This document shows, piece after piece, positions 53,293-62,558 of a DNA stretch of 64,000 bases. The stretch is from NCBI GenBank assembly GCA_902727895.1, contig CACVAP010000011.1, forward strand, positions 1 through 64,000, written 5' to 3'. The stretch is from an uncultured Sulfurovum sp. (GTDB lineage Bacteria > Campylobacterota > Campylobacteria > Campylobacterales > Sulfurovaceae). The stretch's first letter is position 1. The number at the start of each line of letters is the position of its first letter. A program made the position numbers and the translations under genes. The notes below the pieces were generated by a model, which did not search any database, was not told the DNA's origin, and saw only the letters and a list, made by a program, of their open reading frames with translations.

Positions 53293-54372
53293 ATGTATGA
53301 AAAAGAACTAAACGCACTAAAAAAAGCTGGACGATTTCGCCAAAGAAGAGTTTGGGATAAAGAGTTAATAGACTTTGCTTCAAATGACTACTTAGGTCTA
53401 GCTAATAATAAAGAGCAACTCAAAAAAGCACTGAAACTCGTTGAAGAATATGAGAATCATGCACCAAAAGCCAGTATGCTTGTTAATGGTTACCATGAGA
53501 TTCATCAGCGTTTTGAAAATAAATTAGCCACACTCAATGGCTTTGAAGAAGGCATCGTTGTTGGCTCTGGATTCTTAGCCAACATGGCACTAATAGATGC
53601 TTTAGTTCGTAAAAAAGACATGCTTTTTATCGATGAGGACTATCATGCTTCAGGGATGATGGCAACTGGTCTTTTAGCTGATAGAGTCATAAAATTTAAA
53701 CATAATGACCCCGAAGATTTAGAAGAAAAACTCAAAAAGTTTTCTGGAGGACGTAAGATTATTGCTATTGAAGGTGTTTACTCTATGTCAGGAACTGTAT
53801 GTAAAAAAGAGATATTCGAAATAGCTGACAAGTATGAAGCCCTACTCATTGTGGATGAAGCACACTCTTCAGGTGTACTCGGGAAAAAGCTTCTAGGGGT
53901 ATTTGAATACTATAACATCACGCCTCATGAAAGACACATCAAAATGGGAACACTTGGAAAAGCTTATGGCTCTTATGGTGCTTATATTTTAGCCTCTTCT
54001 CATATAGTATCTTTTTTAGTAAACCGTGGAAAACCTATTATCTATTCTACTGCACCCTCAGTTATTGACACTGCTTTAGCACTTGTAAACATAGAATATG
54101 TTGCCAAGAACTCCCAAAAAATGTATGAAGAAATTCAACTACGTCGAGCCTTAGTCCAATCGGTTTTAAACATACCATTAGCATCACTCATCCTTCCCAT
54201 TCCAATGCCTACAAACCAAATGACTTTGGCTGTTCAAAGTAAATTAGAAGCCTCAGGATACTTAATAGGAGCCATTCGACAACCAACAGTTAACGAGCCT
54301 ATTTTACGTATTATCCCTCGATTAGGTACTTCCCTAGAGACATTGAAGTCAATGCTGAATAAAGTCTATTAG
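53293..54372 (+). CDS. BioF-like PLP-dependent acyltransferase
   Basis: A 359-residue alpha-oxoamine synthase family enzyme (8-amino-7-oxononanoate synthase, serine palmitoyltransferase, KBL type). FASNDYLGLA, the VDEAHSSGVLG segment and the PLP-lysine region MGTLGKAYGSYGAY are visible. Shine-Dalgarno AAGGAG is nine bases after the mksB stop, so it is in the condensin operon. Possible products are the biotin precursor KAPA or a related amino-ketone; other bio genes are not nearby. The start at ATG 53293 is well supported. Confidence 0.88.
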   Translation: MYEKELNALKKAGRFRQRRVWDKELIDFASNDYLGLANNKEQLKKALKLVEEYENHAPKASMLVNGYHEIHQRFENKLATLNGFEEGIVVGSGFLANMALIDALVRKKDMLFIDEDYHASGMMATGLLADRVIKFKHNDPEDLEEKLKKFSGGRKIIAIEGVYSMSGTVCKKEIFEIADKYEALLIVDEAHSSGVLGKKLLGVFEYYNITPHERHIKMGTLGKAYGSYGAYILASSHIVSFLVNRGKPIIYSTAPSVIDTALALVNIEYVAKNSQKMYEEIQLRRALVQSVLNIPLASLILPIPMPTNQMTLAVQSKLEASGYLIGAIRQPTVNEPILRIIPRLGTSLETLKSMLNKVY

Positions 54373-54374
54373 GC

Positions 54375-54380
54375 TATAAT
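54375..54380 (+). promoter_or_regulatory. -10 box upstream of the PBP1A gene
   Basis: TATAAT in GGCTATAATAAGCC, 29 bases before the start codon at 54409. The hexamer sits within a small inverted repeat (GGCT/AGCC). Confidence 0.45.
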
Positions 54381-54408
54381 AAGCCCAATAAATAAAAGGA
54401 AAACGTAT

Positions 54409-56367
54409 ATGGTTAACCGACTGATAAAAGGTTCAATTTTACTCGCTATCATCTTTGCACTGGCTCTTTTTGCAGCATTTATCTATGCCTACAATGAGAT
54501 AAAACTTGATGCCGATAAACTCATTAATTATAAGCCTCCTACGTCATCTGTAATTTTAGATGCTAAAGGAGATAAGATTGCCTATGTCTTTAAAGGACAG
54601 CATCGTCTTTATGCAACCTATGATGAAATTCCAGGTTATGTTGTTGAAGCCCTAGTTGCCATTGAAGATACACGATTTTTTGAACACAATGGTGTAAACC
54701 CCGATGCCATTATACGTGCTGCACTAAGAAACTATGAAGCTGGACGTAAAGTTGAAGGTGGAAGTACTTTAACACAACAACTTGTTAAAAATACCATTTT
54801 AAATAATGAACGCAGTTACTCTCGTAAAATGAAAGAGGCCATTTTATCAATGAAAATTGAAAATGAACTCACTAAAGAAGAGATACTAGAACGTTACTTG
54901 AATGAAATGTTTTTTGGTCATGGATATTACGGAATTAAAACAGCAGCGAAAGGTTATTATAGAAAAGAGTTAGATGAGTTAACCCTCAAAGAGTCTGCGC
55001 TTCTAGCTGGTCTTATGAAAGCACCAAGCGCTTATGATCCAACTCGAAATCTAGACAAAGCATTAACCAGAGCCAGTACCATTTTAACCAGAATGAAAAA
55101 ACTAGGTTGGATTACGCATGAAACTTATCTGGATGCAGTTAAAGAAATCCCAACAATTTACAAAGATACTTTAACACAAAATATTGCACCTTATATTACC
55201 GATGAAGTTGTAAGACGAATGAAGAAAGAATTTCCAGACATTCGTACAGGTGGATATACGATCTACACAACCATTGACATGGAACAACAAAAAATTGCCA
55301 GAGAAGCACTTAACTATGCGCATAAAAAGATTGTAAAAAAACAGCGTGAGAAAGTTTCAACGACTACATTAAACGGAGCAATCCTAGCCGTAGAAAATAA
55401 AACTGGTGACATCAAAGCAATGGTAGGAGGGGTAGATTATAAAAAATCTGCCTTTAACCGTGCAACCATGATGACACGTCAACCCGGTTCTGCTTTTAAA
55501 CCGTTTATTTATCAAGTTGCCTTAGACATGGGGTATAACCCTGCAACAGAATTAACTGACATAGCAAGAACCTTTCAGTACTACAGTAATGGAAAGCGTA
55601 AAACTTGGCGACCTAAAAACTATGAAAACAACTTTGTAGGATTTATTAAACTTCGAGAAGCATTGGTTCATTCACGTAACCTTGCTACCATTAACCTTGT
55701 AACTGAAGTTGGTTTAAAAAACATTTTAGAAAGACTAGAGAAGTTAAATGTTCCTAAGATTCCTCAAGACATGTCTGTTTCATTAGGAAACCTTGGTCTT
55801 AGCCCTGTTAAAATGGGTCAAATCTATTCTGCCTTTGCCAATGGTGGACATATGATAGAACCTAAACTTATTGCTAAGGTACTCTCACGAAATGGTACGG
55901 TAATCTATGAGGGTAAAACTCAAGAGATTACTGACTTTACCACACCTGAACAAGCCTACTTAATGACTGATATTTTAAAAGACATTGTGACAAGAGGTAC
56001 AGGGCGTAATGCTCGTGTAAAAGGAGTTGAGGTTGTTGGGAAAACTGGAACAACCAACAAAAATGTTGATGCATGGTTCTGTGGTTACTCACCAACAACA
56101 GAAGTTATTGTATGGATGGGAAGAGACAACAATAAACCTATAGGACGGGGTGGTACAGGGGGAGGAACTTCAGCTCCTGCTTTCTCATATTTTTTAAATA
56201 AGTTGCATAACAAACTTTATAAAGATATGCCTAAAAAGTTCACACGTCCTGAAGGCGTTTATAATGCTAGAAATGGTGTAATCACAGAATTGTATACTGA
56301 TATATCTCCACTTCCAAGAGTCTCAGGTTCAGCAACAAATCCAGATAGTGACTTGGACTTGTTCTAG
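54409..56367 (+). CDS. class A penicillin-binding protein 1A
   Basis: A 652-residue bifunctional peptidoglycan synthase with an N-terminal membrane anchor. The glycosyltransferase domain has IEDTRFFEHNGVN and STLTQQLVKN; the transpeptidase has the SxxK motif SAFK, the SRN motif and KTGTTNK. It polymerises glycan strands and cross-links peptides outside the inner membrane. It has its own -10 box and a downstream hairpin. The MrcA/PbpA-type name is left open. Confidence 0.95.
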   Translation: MVNRLIKGSILLAIIFALALFAAFIYAYNEIKLDADKLINYKPPTSSVILDAKGDKIAYVFKGQHRLYATYDEIPGYVVEALVAIEDTRFFEHNGVNPDAIIRAALRNYEAGRKVEGGSTLTQQLVKNTILNNERSYSRKMKEAILSMKIENELTKEEILERYLNEMFFGHGYYGIKTAAKGYYRKELDELTLKESALLAGLMKAPSAYDPTRNLDKALTRASTILTRMKKLGWITHETYLDAVKEIPTIYKDTLTQNIAPYITDEVVRRMKKEFPDIRTGGYTIYTTIDMEQQKIAREALNYAHKKIVKKQREKVSTTTLNGAILAVENKTGDIKAMVGGVDYKKSAFNRATMMTRQPGSAFKPFIYQVALDMGYNPATELTDIARTFQYYSNGKRKTWRPKNYENNFVGFIKLREALVHSRNLATINLVTEVGLKNILERLEKLNVPKIPQDMSVSLGNLGLSPVKMGQIYSAFANGGHMIEPKLIAKVLSRNGTVIYEGKTQEITDFTTPEQAYLMTDILKDIVTRGTGRNARVKGVEVVGKTGTTNKNVDAWFCGYSPTTEVIVWMGRDNNKPIGRGGTGGGTSAPAFSYFLNKLHNKLYKDMPKKFTRPEGVYNARNGVITELYTDISPLPRVSGSATNPDSDLDLF

Positions 56368-56386
56368 CTAACTTATTATAAACCAT

Positions 56387-56422
56387 CTATCTCTTTCCCT
56401 TCACAAAAGGGCTAAGAGATAG
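56387..56422. terminator. bidirectional terminator between PBP1A and bcp
   Basis: CTATCTCTT/AAGAGATAG outer stem of nine pairs with a further CCCTT/AAGGG pairing inside, between two convergent genes. Confidence 0.7.
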
Positions 56423-56431
56423 AAATGAAAA

Positions 56432-56899
56432 CTATGCTTGTAATTCCATAAGCTTTTCTTTGACATCTTGAACATGATTTTTCACCCTAACTTTTTCCCA
56501 TTTATACGCCAATGTTCCATCTGGAGCTATTAAGAAAGTACTTCTAACAACACCCATATACTCTTTACCCATAAACTTTTTAAGTTGCCACATTCCAAAA
56601 CTTTTACAAAGTTCTTTCTCTTCATCAGCAAGTAGTGTAATTTTTAATTCTTTTTTCTCAATAAAATTTCTATGTTTTTTAGGACTGTCTGGGCTTACCC
56701 CTAAAATAATAGCTTCCATCCCTGTAAAATCAGGCAATGCAGCTGTAAAATCACAAGCTTCAGTAGTACATCCTGGTGTATTGTCTTTTGGATAAAAATA
56801 GATTACAGCCCAACGTCCCTTAATATCTCTAAAACATATTTCTTCTTCATCTTGATTTGCTAAACAAAAAGCTGGTATTTCATCACCAATTTCTAACAT
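56432..56899 (-). CDS. bcp: thioredoxin-dependent peroxiredoxin (BCP)
   Basis: 155-residue peroxiredoxin that reduces peroxides with thioredoxin. The peroxidatic cysteine is C44 in NTPGCTTEACD, with a second Cys at C49 in the place of the E. coli resolving cysteine. Length and fold signature match BCP/PrxQ. Cytosolic; convergent with PBP1A. Confidence 0.94.
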   Translation of the reverse strand: MLEIGDEIPAFCLANQDEEEICFRDIKGRWAVIYFYPKDNTPGCTTEACDFTAALPDFTGMEAIILGVSPDSPKKHRNFIEKKELKITLLADEEKELCKSFGMWQLKKFMGKEYMGVVRSTFLIAPDGTLAYKWEKVRVKNHVQDVKEKLMELQA

Positions 56900-56936
56900 G
56901 GGTAAATCCTTATAATTTTTTCGCTAGTATAGCCAA

Positions 56937-57158
56937 ATGAAAAATAAAAACCCTATAAATAAAAAAGAAGAATTATTACAAGAGATAGAAGCCCTACTCT
57001 CTTATAAACCTGAAGAAAAAACCACCATTAATCCAAACTATTTAGAATACTTGGAACTTGAAGATTTAGAATCTATTAAAAAAGGGCTTATAAATAAAAT
57101 AGGCAAACTAAGTCAAGAGGACATAGTATGGTTAGAACAATTTAAGAAGTATGACTAG
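56937..57158 (+). CDS. small hypothetical protein
   Basis: 73 residues, highly charged (many Glu/Lys), predicted mostly helical, no membrane segment or cysteine. No Shine-Dalgarno is clear. Its last 17 bases overlap the 3' end of the convergent DUF523 gene. Divergent from bcp with a 37-base gap. Function unknown. Confidence 0.5.
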   Translation: MKNKNPINKKEELLQEIEALLSYKPEEKTTINPNYLEYLELEDLESIKKGLINKIGKLSQEDIVWLEQFKKYD

Positions 57159-57591
57159 CCTCATAGACTTCTGCATCCCAAGACTCAATTCCTAAGTCTA
57201 AAGCGACTTTTGACATTAATCCTGTTCCCTTTTTGTGTAATAAATTCTTCTCAACATCATAGACTTTTCCACTTTTAACAGCACAAGAAGGACTTCTATC
57301 TTTACCGATGAAAAGTTCTATCTCAGGGTTTTTTATAAAAAAATCTTTAGCATAAACACTAATAGGATCTGAAATATTTTCTTGGTTAGCATTTGAAATA
57401 GCTAATGTCTTTTTATCTACTTCTACTAAATCCATTGTAGGTCGAGGTGTCCCAAAACAATGGTCTTCAGGACAAAAAGGAATTATTTCATAAGAGTTTA
57501 AAAGATTTAAAAGATTTTCATTAAAATTATCATCACTATCATAACGACAAGTACAACCTAACAAACAGGCAGAAAGTGCAACTTTTTTCAT
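57142..57591 (-). CDS. DUF523 family protein
   Basis: 149 residues of the DUF523 family, with the characteristic ALSACLLG-x-CRYD opening, FCPEDHCFG-type motif and DRSPSCAVKSGKVYD. Conserved cysteines (CLLGCTCRYD, CPE, SPSC) suggest metal or iron-sulfur binding. The ATG immediately follows the previous gene's stop (TAG ATG), so it is cotranscribed with the DUF420-like gene. Function unknown. Confidence 0.88.
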   Translation of the reverse strand: MKKVALSACLLGCTCRYDSDDNFNENLLNLLNSYEIIPFCPEDHCFGTPRPTMDLVEVDKKTLAISNANQENISDPISVYAKDFFIKNPEIELFIGKDRSPSCAVKSGKVYDVEKNLLHKKGTGLMSKVALDLGIESWDAEVYEASHTS

Positions 57592-58098
57592 CTAGCCTAC
57601 AAAGAGTACCCAGTAAATACTAACTGAGCTTGATGCTGTTAACGCAATAGCTGTAAATACACATTTTCCAGCTTTTTTATGACTCTCACTATAGAGACCA
57701 GGTAAGGCTCGTCGTCGTCTATCCGATAATGCATAGATAAGGACAAAGAACCAAAAAACAAGTGTAACAGAAGCAATGAAAGCATGTACTACTAATAAAA
57801 CTAAAATTGTTGCTCTATCAACACTACTCTCTTGGAGTAATAGATCAAAAGCTTCTCTGTAATGTACAATATAAGCAAAAATTCCTAAAAAAGCTAAAGT
57901 AAGTAAGAAAAGTAAAAGTTGCGTAACTTGATGAAGTTTTAAATGTTTTCGAATGGCAAGAAAAATAGAGATTCCACTGAGAAGTGGTAACATTACTAAA
58001 AATGAGACAATAATGTCAATAAATAACGATGCTCTAGTTCCCAAAAAGCCACTGCTATCTAACTGATTTATGATAAAAGCAAGATACTCCTCTAACAT
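57592..58098 (-). CDS. DUF420-like membrane protein
   Basis: 168 residues with four to five transmembrane helices and short loops. Histidines occur in HLKLHQV and in VHAFI and SHKKAGK. It resembles the DUF420/YozB family of membrane proteins, sometimes linked to cytochrome oxidase assembly, but the match is by pattern only. Cotranscribed with the DUF523 gene. Confidence 0.6.
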   Translation of the reverse strand: MLEEYLAFIINQLDSSGFLGTRASLFIDIIVSFLVMLPLLSGISIFLAIRKHLKLHQVTQLLLFLLTLAFLGIFAYIVHYREAFDLLLQESSVDRATILVLLVVHAFIASVTLVFWFFVLIYALSDRRRRALPGLYSESHKKAGKCVFTAIALTASSSVSIYWVLFVG

Positions 58099-58290
58099 AT
58101 ACTCTCCTATAGAAGTCTACTTTAATTTGTTAAAGTAGTAACATAAATAAACCCTCTTTTGTATGAGTATAACATATATTTATTAAACCTTATAATATAA
58201 TGATAAGTAATTAACATTAATAAAATAAATTAAAATTTTCTCGTTTTAGAAGTTAGAAGTTAGAAGAGTATGTAGGTTAACTAGGAGAAT

Positions 58291-58309
58291 GGACAAGTAG
58301 AACTTGCCC
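58291..58309 (-). terminator. hairpin after the cytochrome c gene
   Basis: On the minus strand GGGCAAGT/ACTTGTCC pairs over eight positions with one mismatch and a three-base loop, beginning about 12 bases after the cytochrome stop codon. Confidence 0.55.
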
Positions 58310-58320
58310 AAAAAGAAACC

Positions 58321-58605
58321 CTATTTTTTAATAGCAGCTGCCATTTTTTCAATGTCAGCTATAGATAAACTGGCAACTTGTGCTTTCATCAAACCTTTCA
58401 TTGGTCCACCATAAGTACCGTTTTTATAGCCCTTTAACGCTTTGCTAATTTGAGCTATACTCATATCCTTTACCACTTTAGCTTTCCCCATAGCTGCTTT
58501 TTCCCAGTTTTGACCATGACAGCCTTTACATACTGCTGTTGAAGCTCCCCAAGCAGCTGTTTGCACGAGTACTCCCATTGCAATAAATTTAAAAATCTTG
58601 CTCAT
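58321..58605 (-). CDS. class I cytochrome c (c553-like)
   Basis: 94 residues with a signal peptide (about 1-21) and heme motif CKGCH at 26-30; a distal Met is available in GPMKGLM near residues 67-72. Periplasmic small electron carrier, typical of cytochrome c553-type proteins that feed a terminal oxidase or take electrons from the bc1 complex. Has its own transcript: no close partner and a hairpin downstream. Confidence 0.88.
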   Translation of the reverse strand: MSKIFKFIAMGVLVQTAAWGASTAVCKGCHGQNWEKAAMGKAKVVKDMSIAQISKALKGYKNGTYGGPMKGLMKAQVASLSIADIEKMAAAIKK

Positions 58606-58735
58606 ATTTGTCCTTTAATGTTTAATTATATTGTTGAGTTATATTTTAAAGCTTCTTTGTGTAATAATCGTGATTTTAATCTTGATTTATTGGATAATGG
58701 GGTTTTTTAACAAAATTTACTATATTTAAATTATT

Positions 58736-60253
58736 TTAATCAAAAAAACCATCTAAAAAGGAGCGTGTTCCTCGCTCAATATTTTCTATTTGAAAATTAT
58801 TAACTTGATTTTTTTCTGTATTCTTTTTTGTTGAAGGTTTACTAGTTCCGAAAAAACTGTCTATTTGTTTATTAATCTGATATTGAATGAGTTGAGACAT
58901 GTCTACATTGACTTTAGGGTCTTGTAACGTACCATAGATGTCTCCCACAAATTTTTGCCCATCTAGCTGTACTTCAAAATCAGCTGTAACAGCATTTGTT
59001 TTAGAATTCATTCGTGTGTTCTTTAAGTAAAGATGATTCACGCCATTATCAATCTTTAAAAGTGATTTCAAAATATTATTTTGAAATCCAGCTGTAAATA
59101 AACTGTCATTATATGTATCTTTTAATACATCAATACCCGTCATTTCATAAATGGTATCAGTCATCTTTGTTCTTCTAAAACGTGTCTCTTTTAAGCGTGT
59201 ATTTGCCAATATAATTTCATCTTTAATATCATAAGTAGCAGAACCATAAATCTTAGAACTTAGTAAAGGGGGAAAAGAGAGCTGTCGTAAAAACTTTTCT
59301 AAAGAAACACCTTGGAAATCAATTTCTAAATAATCGTTTGTATAGTCATATTCTAATACCCCACCATAACTTGTACTATCCCCTACTAATGATAAGTCTC
59401 CATTGTCATATTTTATACTACCAGCTGTATTTAATGGTCCACTATACTTATGTTTTAAAAACTTTTCAAAATACCCCAACTCATTAATATGTAGACCATA
59501 ATCAGATGTCGTAATCTTTGCTGCTCTATTATAATGTCCATTTGCAACGCGCAATTTTCCAATATCTGAATGTATATCAGCATCAAATTCATGTAATAAG
59601 TCTTTCACTACAATCTCAGCATCTAAAGCAAAGTCTACCTCTTCAGAGAGCTCAGGCATCATACCTTTCGACATCTTTACTTTAACCAAGCCTTTTCGAC
59701 GATAAGCGCTAAAATATTCAAAATTCATTAAGACATCTATTTTCCCCATTAATACATCTTTATATTTCAAAAAATCTAATAAAAGTTTAGAGTCAACATC
59801 CTTTAGAGTAAGTTCCGTATCTAGCAAACGATTTGCTTTTCTTATAAAAGAATATTCTATTTCTCCATTAAAAAGTTTACCCTTACCATCAATGTGTAAT
59901 TCCGAGAATTTTCCCTGCATCTTACCACTTACATCGCCAGGATTGACAATAATATAGTTGTCCCATGTAAAAGTATTACCTCTTAGATGGTAATTTAAGT
60001 TCATATCCTCTTGATCTGCTACCCCATTTAATGAAAGTAATGCTTGATCATTAATTCGTACTTCAGCTACTATTTTAGGGTATTCTTCTATCTTTAAAGA
60101 AAGAACTTCTATTTTATTACCCATTTTTTCACTATAGTAATCTTCAACAAAACAGCCTAAACTCACCTGACCAAGAGCTGTTCCTAAAAGATAAAAAATC
60201 ACAAGAGAGAAAAAACTTAATAACCAAAAAAAATACTTAACTAATACTCTCAT
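58736..60253 (-). CDS. AsmA-like membrane-anchored protein
   Basis: 505 residues with one N-terminal transmembrane helix and a long region of beta-strands and short repeats (NGEIEYSF, YGGVLEYDYTN, IYGTLQDPKVNVDMSQLI). The closing YGTLQDPKVNVD-type stretch and the fold pattern resemble AsmA/TamB/DUF3971-like bridge proteins that move lipids across the periplasm. A short Lys/Asn-rich tail ends the protein. No catalytic motif. The family call is by pattern; function is inferred. Confidence 0.65.
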   Translation of the reverse strand: MRVLVKYFFWLLSFFSLVIFYLLGTALGQVSLGCFVEDYYSEKMGNKIEVLSLKIEEYPKIVAEVRINDQALLSLNGVADQEDMNLNYHLRGNTFTWDNYIIVNPGDVSGKMQGKFSELHIDGKGKLFNGEIEYSFIRKANRLLDTELTLKDVDSKLLLDFLKYKDVLMGKIDVLMNFEYFSAYRRKGLVKVKMSKGMMPELSEEVDFALDAEIVVKDLLHEFDADIHSDIGKLRVANGHYNRAAKITTSDYGLHINELGYFEKFLKHKYSGPLNTAGSIKYDNGDLSLVGDSTSYGGVLEYDYTNDYLEIDFQGVSLEKFLRQLSFPPLLSSKIYGSATYDIKDEIILANTRLKETRFRRTKMTDTIYEMTGIDVLKDTYNDSLFTAGFQNNILKSLLKIDNGVNHLYLKNTRMNSKTNAVTADFEVQLDGQKFVGDIYGTLQDPKVNVDMSQLIQYQINKQIDSFFGTSKPSTKKNTEKNQVNNFQIENIERGTRSFLDGFFD

Positions 60254-60379
60254 TTATAATTCCTTATCACAATAGCGTTATTCTAACATAACAAAGAAAT
60301 ATTAACAGGAGTTTGGCTAAAATGTTTTATTAATTTTTGGACCTGTGATTACCATAGGTTCCACATGGAGTAGCGAAAA

Positions 60380-61297
60380 ATGGATGCAGCAAAATATATA
60401 TGGATGAACGGTGAATTTAAAGCATGGAATGATGCTCAAACTCACGTATTATCGCACACTTTACACTATGGAAATGGTGTAATTGAAGGCACAAAAGCTT
60501 ATAAAACAGCTGATGGATATGCAATATTTAGATTAAATGATCATACAAAAAGACTTAAAGAATCAGCAAAGATGACGCTCATTGATATTCCTTATACAGT
60601 AGAAGAGATGAACGAAGCACAACTTGAGCTTATTAGAAAAAATGACTTTAAAGGTGACAATGTTTACCTAAGACCTTTTGCTTTTTTAGGTTACGGGGTA
60701 ATGGGTGTTTATCATAAAGAAGCACCTGTTGAAACCGTACTTGCAGCATGGGAATGGGGTGCGTATCTTGGTGAAGAAGGTCTTAAGTCTGGAATCAAAC
60801 TTAAGATTGCTTCTATGACAAGAGCTGCAAACACTTCAAGTATGGGTAAAGCAAAAGCAACAGCCAACTACCTAAACTCTCAAATGGCAAAATTTGAAGC
60901 TGTAGATTGTGGATATGATGAAGCCTTACTTCTTGATGATCAAGGATACGTAGCAGAAGCTTCAGGTGCCTGTTTCTTTATGGTTAAAGATAACGAAATT
61001 ATCACACCACCAAATGACAACTCATTGGCTTCTATTACACAAAAAACTGTTATAGAAATGGCTGAAAAAATGGGTTACACCGTTAGCCGTCGTAGAATCA
61101 CTCGTGAAGAAGTTTACGTAGCAGATGAAGCTTTTTTGACAGGTACAGCAGCAGAAATTACACCTGTAAGAGATGTCGATGCACGTATAATTGGTAATGG
61201 GGCTAGAGGTAATATCACCGAAAAGATACAAACAGCCTATTTTGACATTGTTTTTGGTCGAAATGAAGAATATAAGCATTACCTAACATACGTTTAG
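60380..61297 (+). CDS. ilvE: branched-chain amino acid aminotransferase
   Basis: 305-residue PLP-dependent aminotransferase of fold type IV for Leu, Ile and Val. Motifs: WMNGEFKAWNDAQTHVLSHTLHYG, GVIEGTKAYKT, the PLP-lysine in ANYLNSQMAK, GYDEALLLDDQGYVAEASGACFF and TGTAAEITPV. Start ATG with GGAG nine bases upstream. Likely monocistronic. Confidence 0.95.
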   Translation: MDAAKYIWMNGEFKAWNDAQTHVLSHTLHYGNGVIEGTKAYKTADGYAIFRLNDHTKRLKESAKMTLIDIPYTVEEMNEAQLELIRKNDFKGDNVYLRPFAFLGYGVMGVYHKEAPVETVLAAWEWGAYLGEEGLKSGIKLKIASMTRAANTSSMGKAKATANYLNSQMAKFEAVDCGYDEALLLDDQGYVAEASGACFFMVKDNEIITPPNDNSLASITQKTVIEMAEKMGYTVSRRRITREEVYVADEAFLTGTAAEITPVRDVDARIIGNGARGNITEKIQTAYFDIVFGRNEEYKHYLTYV

Positions 61298-61356
61298 GTA
61301 AAAATTTTAAATAGATATCAATGTGAAAACTCACATTATTTAATTAAGGAACAAGA

Positions 61357-62469
61357 ATGCCAGCAGACATGAACGATTATTTTAAAAAGAAACAACCAAA
61401 CGGTGGAGGAAACAATAAAACTCCCAACAACAATAAGCCAAAACAAGGTAGTAATGGTGGAGGTGGATTTCAAGCACCTTCTTGGTTATTTGGTGTTGTA
61501 GCCATTGTAGCAGCTGTAATTTTCTTTAAGCCTTTTACAATCATTAACTCTGGTGAAGTCGGAATTAAAGTAAAGACCGGTAAATTTGATGAAACACCTT
61601 TAAAGGCTGGTCTACATTTTTATATTCCAGTAGTTCAAAACATTATTACTGTGAACACGAGAATGAGACAAGTTATCTATTCTAACCAAGCCAATACGCT
61701 TATAGGAGATGATTACAAGTCACGTAGTACTTTAGGGTCTAATAACCTTGAAGGTGGAGTTAAACAAAGTAGAGCTATTCCAGTTCTTGATAAAAGAGGT
61801 TTAACTGTAAACATTGACCTAGCTGTTCAGTACCAACTAAATGCTGAAACAGCACCTAAAACCATTGAACAATGGGGTGCAGCTTGGGAAGAAAAAATCA
61901 TTAACTCAAAAGTACGTGAAGTTGTTCGTGACATTATTGGTCAATACACAGCAGAAAAACTTCCAGAAAAAAGAAATGAAATTGCCACAGCTATTCAAAC
62001 AAAAGTAATGCAAAAGATAGATGCACTTGATGGAAAGCCTGTTAGACTAGCTTCTGTTGAACTTAGAAATATTGTTCTTCCAGAGAAGATTAGACAAAAA
62101 ATTGAGCAACTTCAAGCTGAAAAGCAAAATGTAAACATTGCTGAACAACAAAAAGAACGTGCCAAACAAGAAGCACAGAAAAATGCTGAGGTTGCACGTG
62201 GTGAAGCTGAGAGAAACAGAATTGTTGCTCAAGGTCAAGCTGATAAAATTAGAATTGAAGCAGAAGAACAAGCTAAAGCGAACAGCTTGATTTCAGCATC
62301 TTTAACACGTCAACTATTAGAATTAGAGCAAATTAAAACTCAAGGTAAATTTAACGAAGCACTTAAAGTTAATAAAGATGCTCAGATTTTCTTAACACCT
62401 GGTGGAGCAGTACCTAACATTTGGGTAGATGCAAAAGGTAAAGAACAAAAAGCTATTTCAGCACAATAG
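61357..62469 (+). CDS. SPFH/prohibitin-family membrane protein
   Basis: 370 residues: a disordered, Asn/Gly/Pro-rich N terminus (about 1-45), one transmembrane helix (46-66), then an SPFH domain (about 70-270) and a helical coiled tail with repeated charged heptads (QKERAKQEAQKNAEVARGEAE). This is the prohibitin/HflK-HflC/stomatin plan, forming ring assemblies in the inner membrane. The N-terminal low-complexity region is typical of Campylobacterota prohibitin-like proteins. Whether it regulates FtsH is unknown. Confidence 0.88.
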   Translation: MPADMNDYFKKKQPNGGGNNKTPNNNKPKQGSNGGGGFQAPSWLFGVVAIVAAVIFFKPFTIINSGEVGIKVKTGKFDETPLKAGLHFYIPVVQNIITVNTRMRQVIYSNQANTLIGDDYKSRSTLGSNNLEGGVKQSRAIPVLDKRGLTVNIDLAVQYQLNAETAPKTIEQWGAAWEEKIINSKVREVVRDIIGQYTAEKLPEKRNEIATAIQTKVMQKIDALDGKPVRLASVELRNIVLPEKIRQKIEQLQAEKQNVNIAEQQKERAKQEAQKNAEVARGEAERNRIVAQGQADKIRIEAEEQAKANSLISASLTRQLLELEQIKTQGKFNEALKVNKDAQIFLTPGGAVPNIWVDAKGKEQKAISAQ

Positions 62470-62472
62470 TTT

Positions 62473-62549
62473 GTAGGGTGCGATTGCCATCGCACCAAAT
62501 AAAAGTTTAATCTACTCAAATAAAAAGTGCAATGGCAATTGCACCCTAC
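62473..62549. repeat. GTAGGGT-ended inverted-repeat element B
   Basis: A 77-base element: left arm 62473-62496 and right arm 62527-62549 are near-identical inverted copies starting GTAGGGTGC. The left arm contains GGTGCGAT/ATCGCACC. It ends a few bases before the hisIE ribosome-binding site and begins after the SPFH stop codon. Same ends as the element at 47354-47453. Confidence 0.75.
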
Positions 62550-62558
62550 GGAGACCCC

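Noticed and set aside
60300-60379. tRNA or T-box upstream of ilvE
   Set aside because: ACCTGTGATTACCATAGGTTCC has a chance tRNA-like look but no cloverleaf or specifier loop forms.
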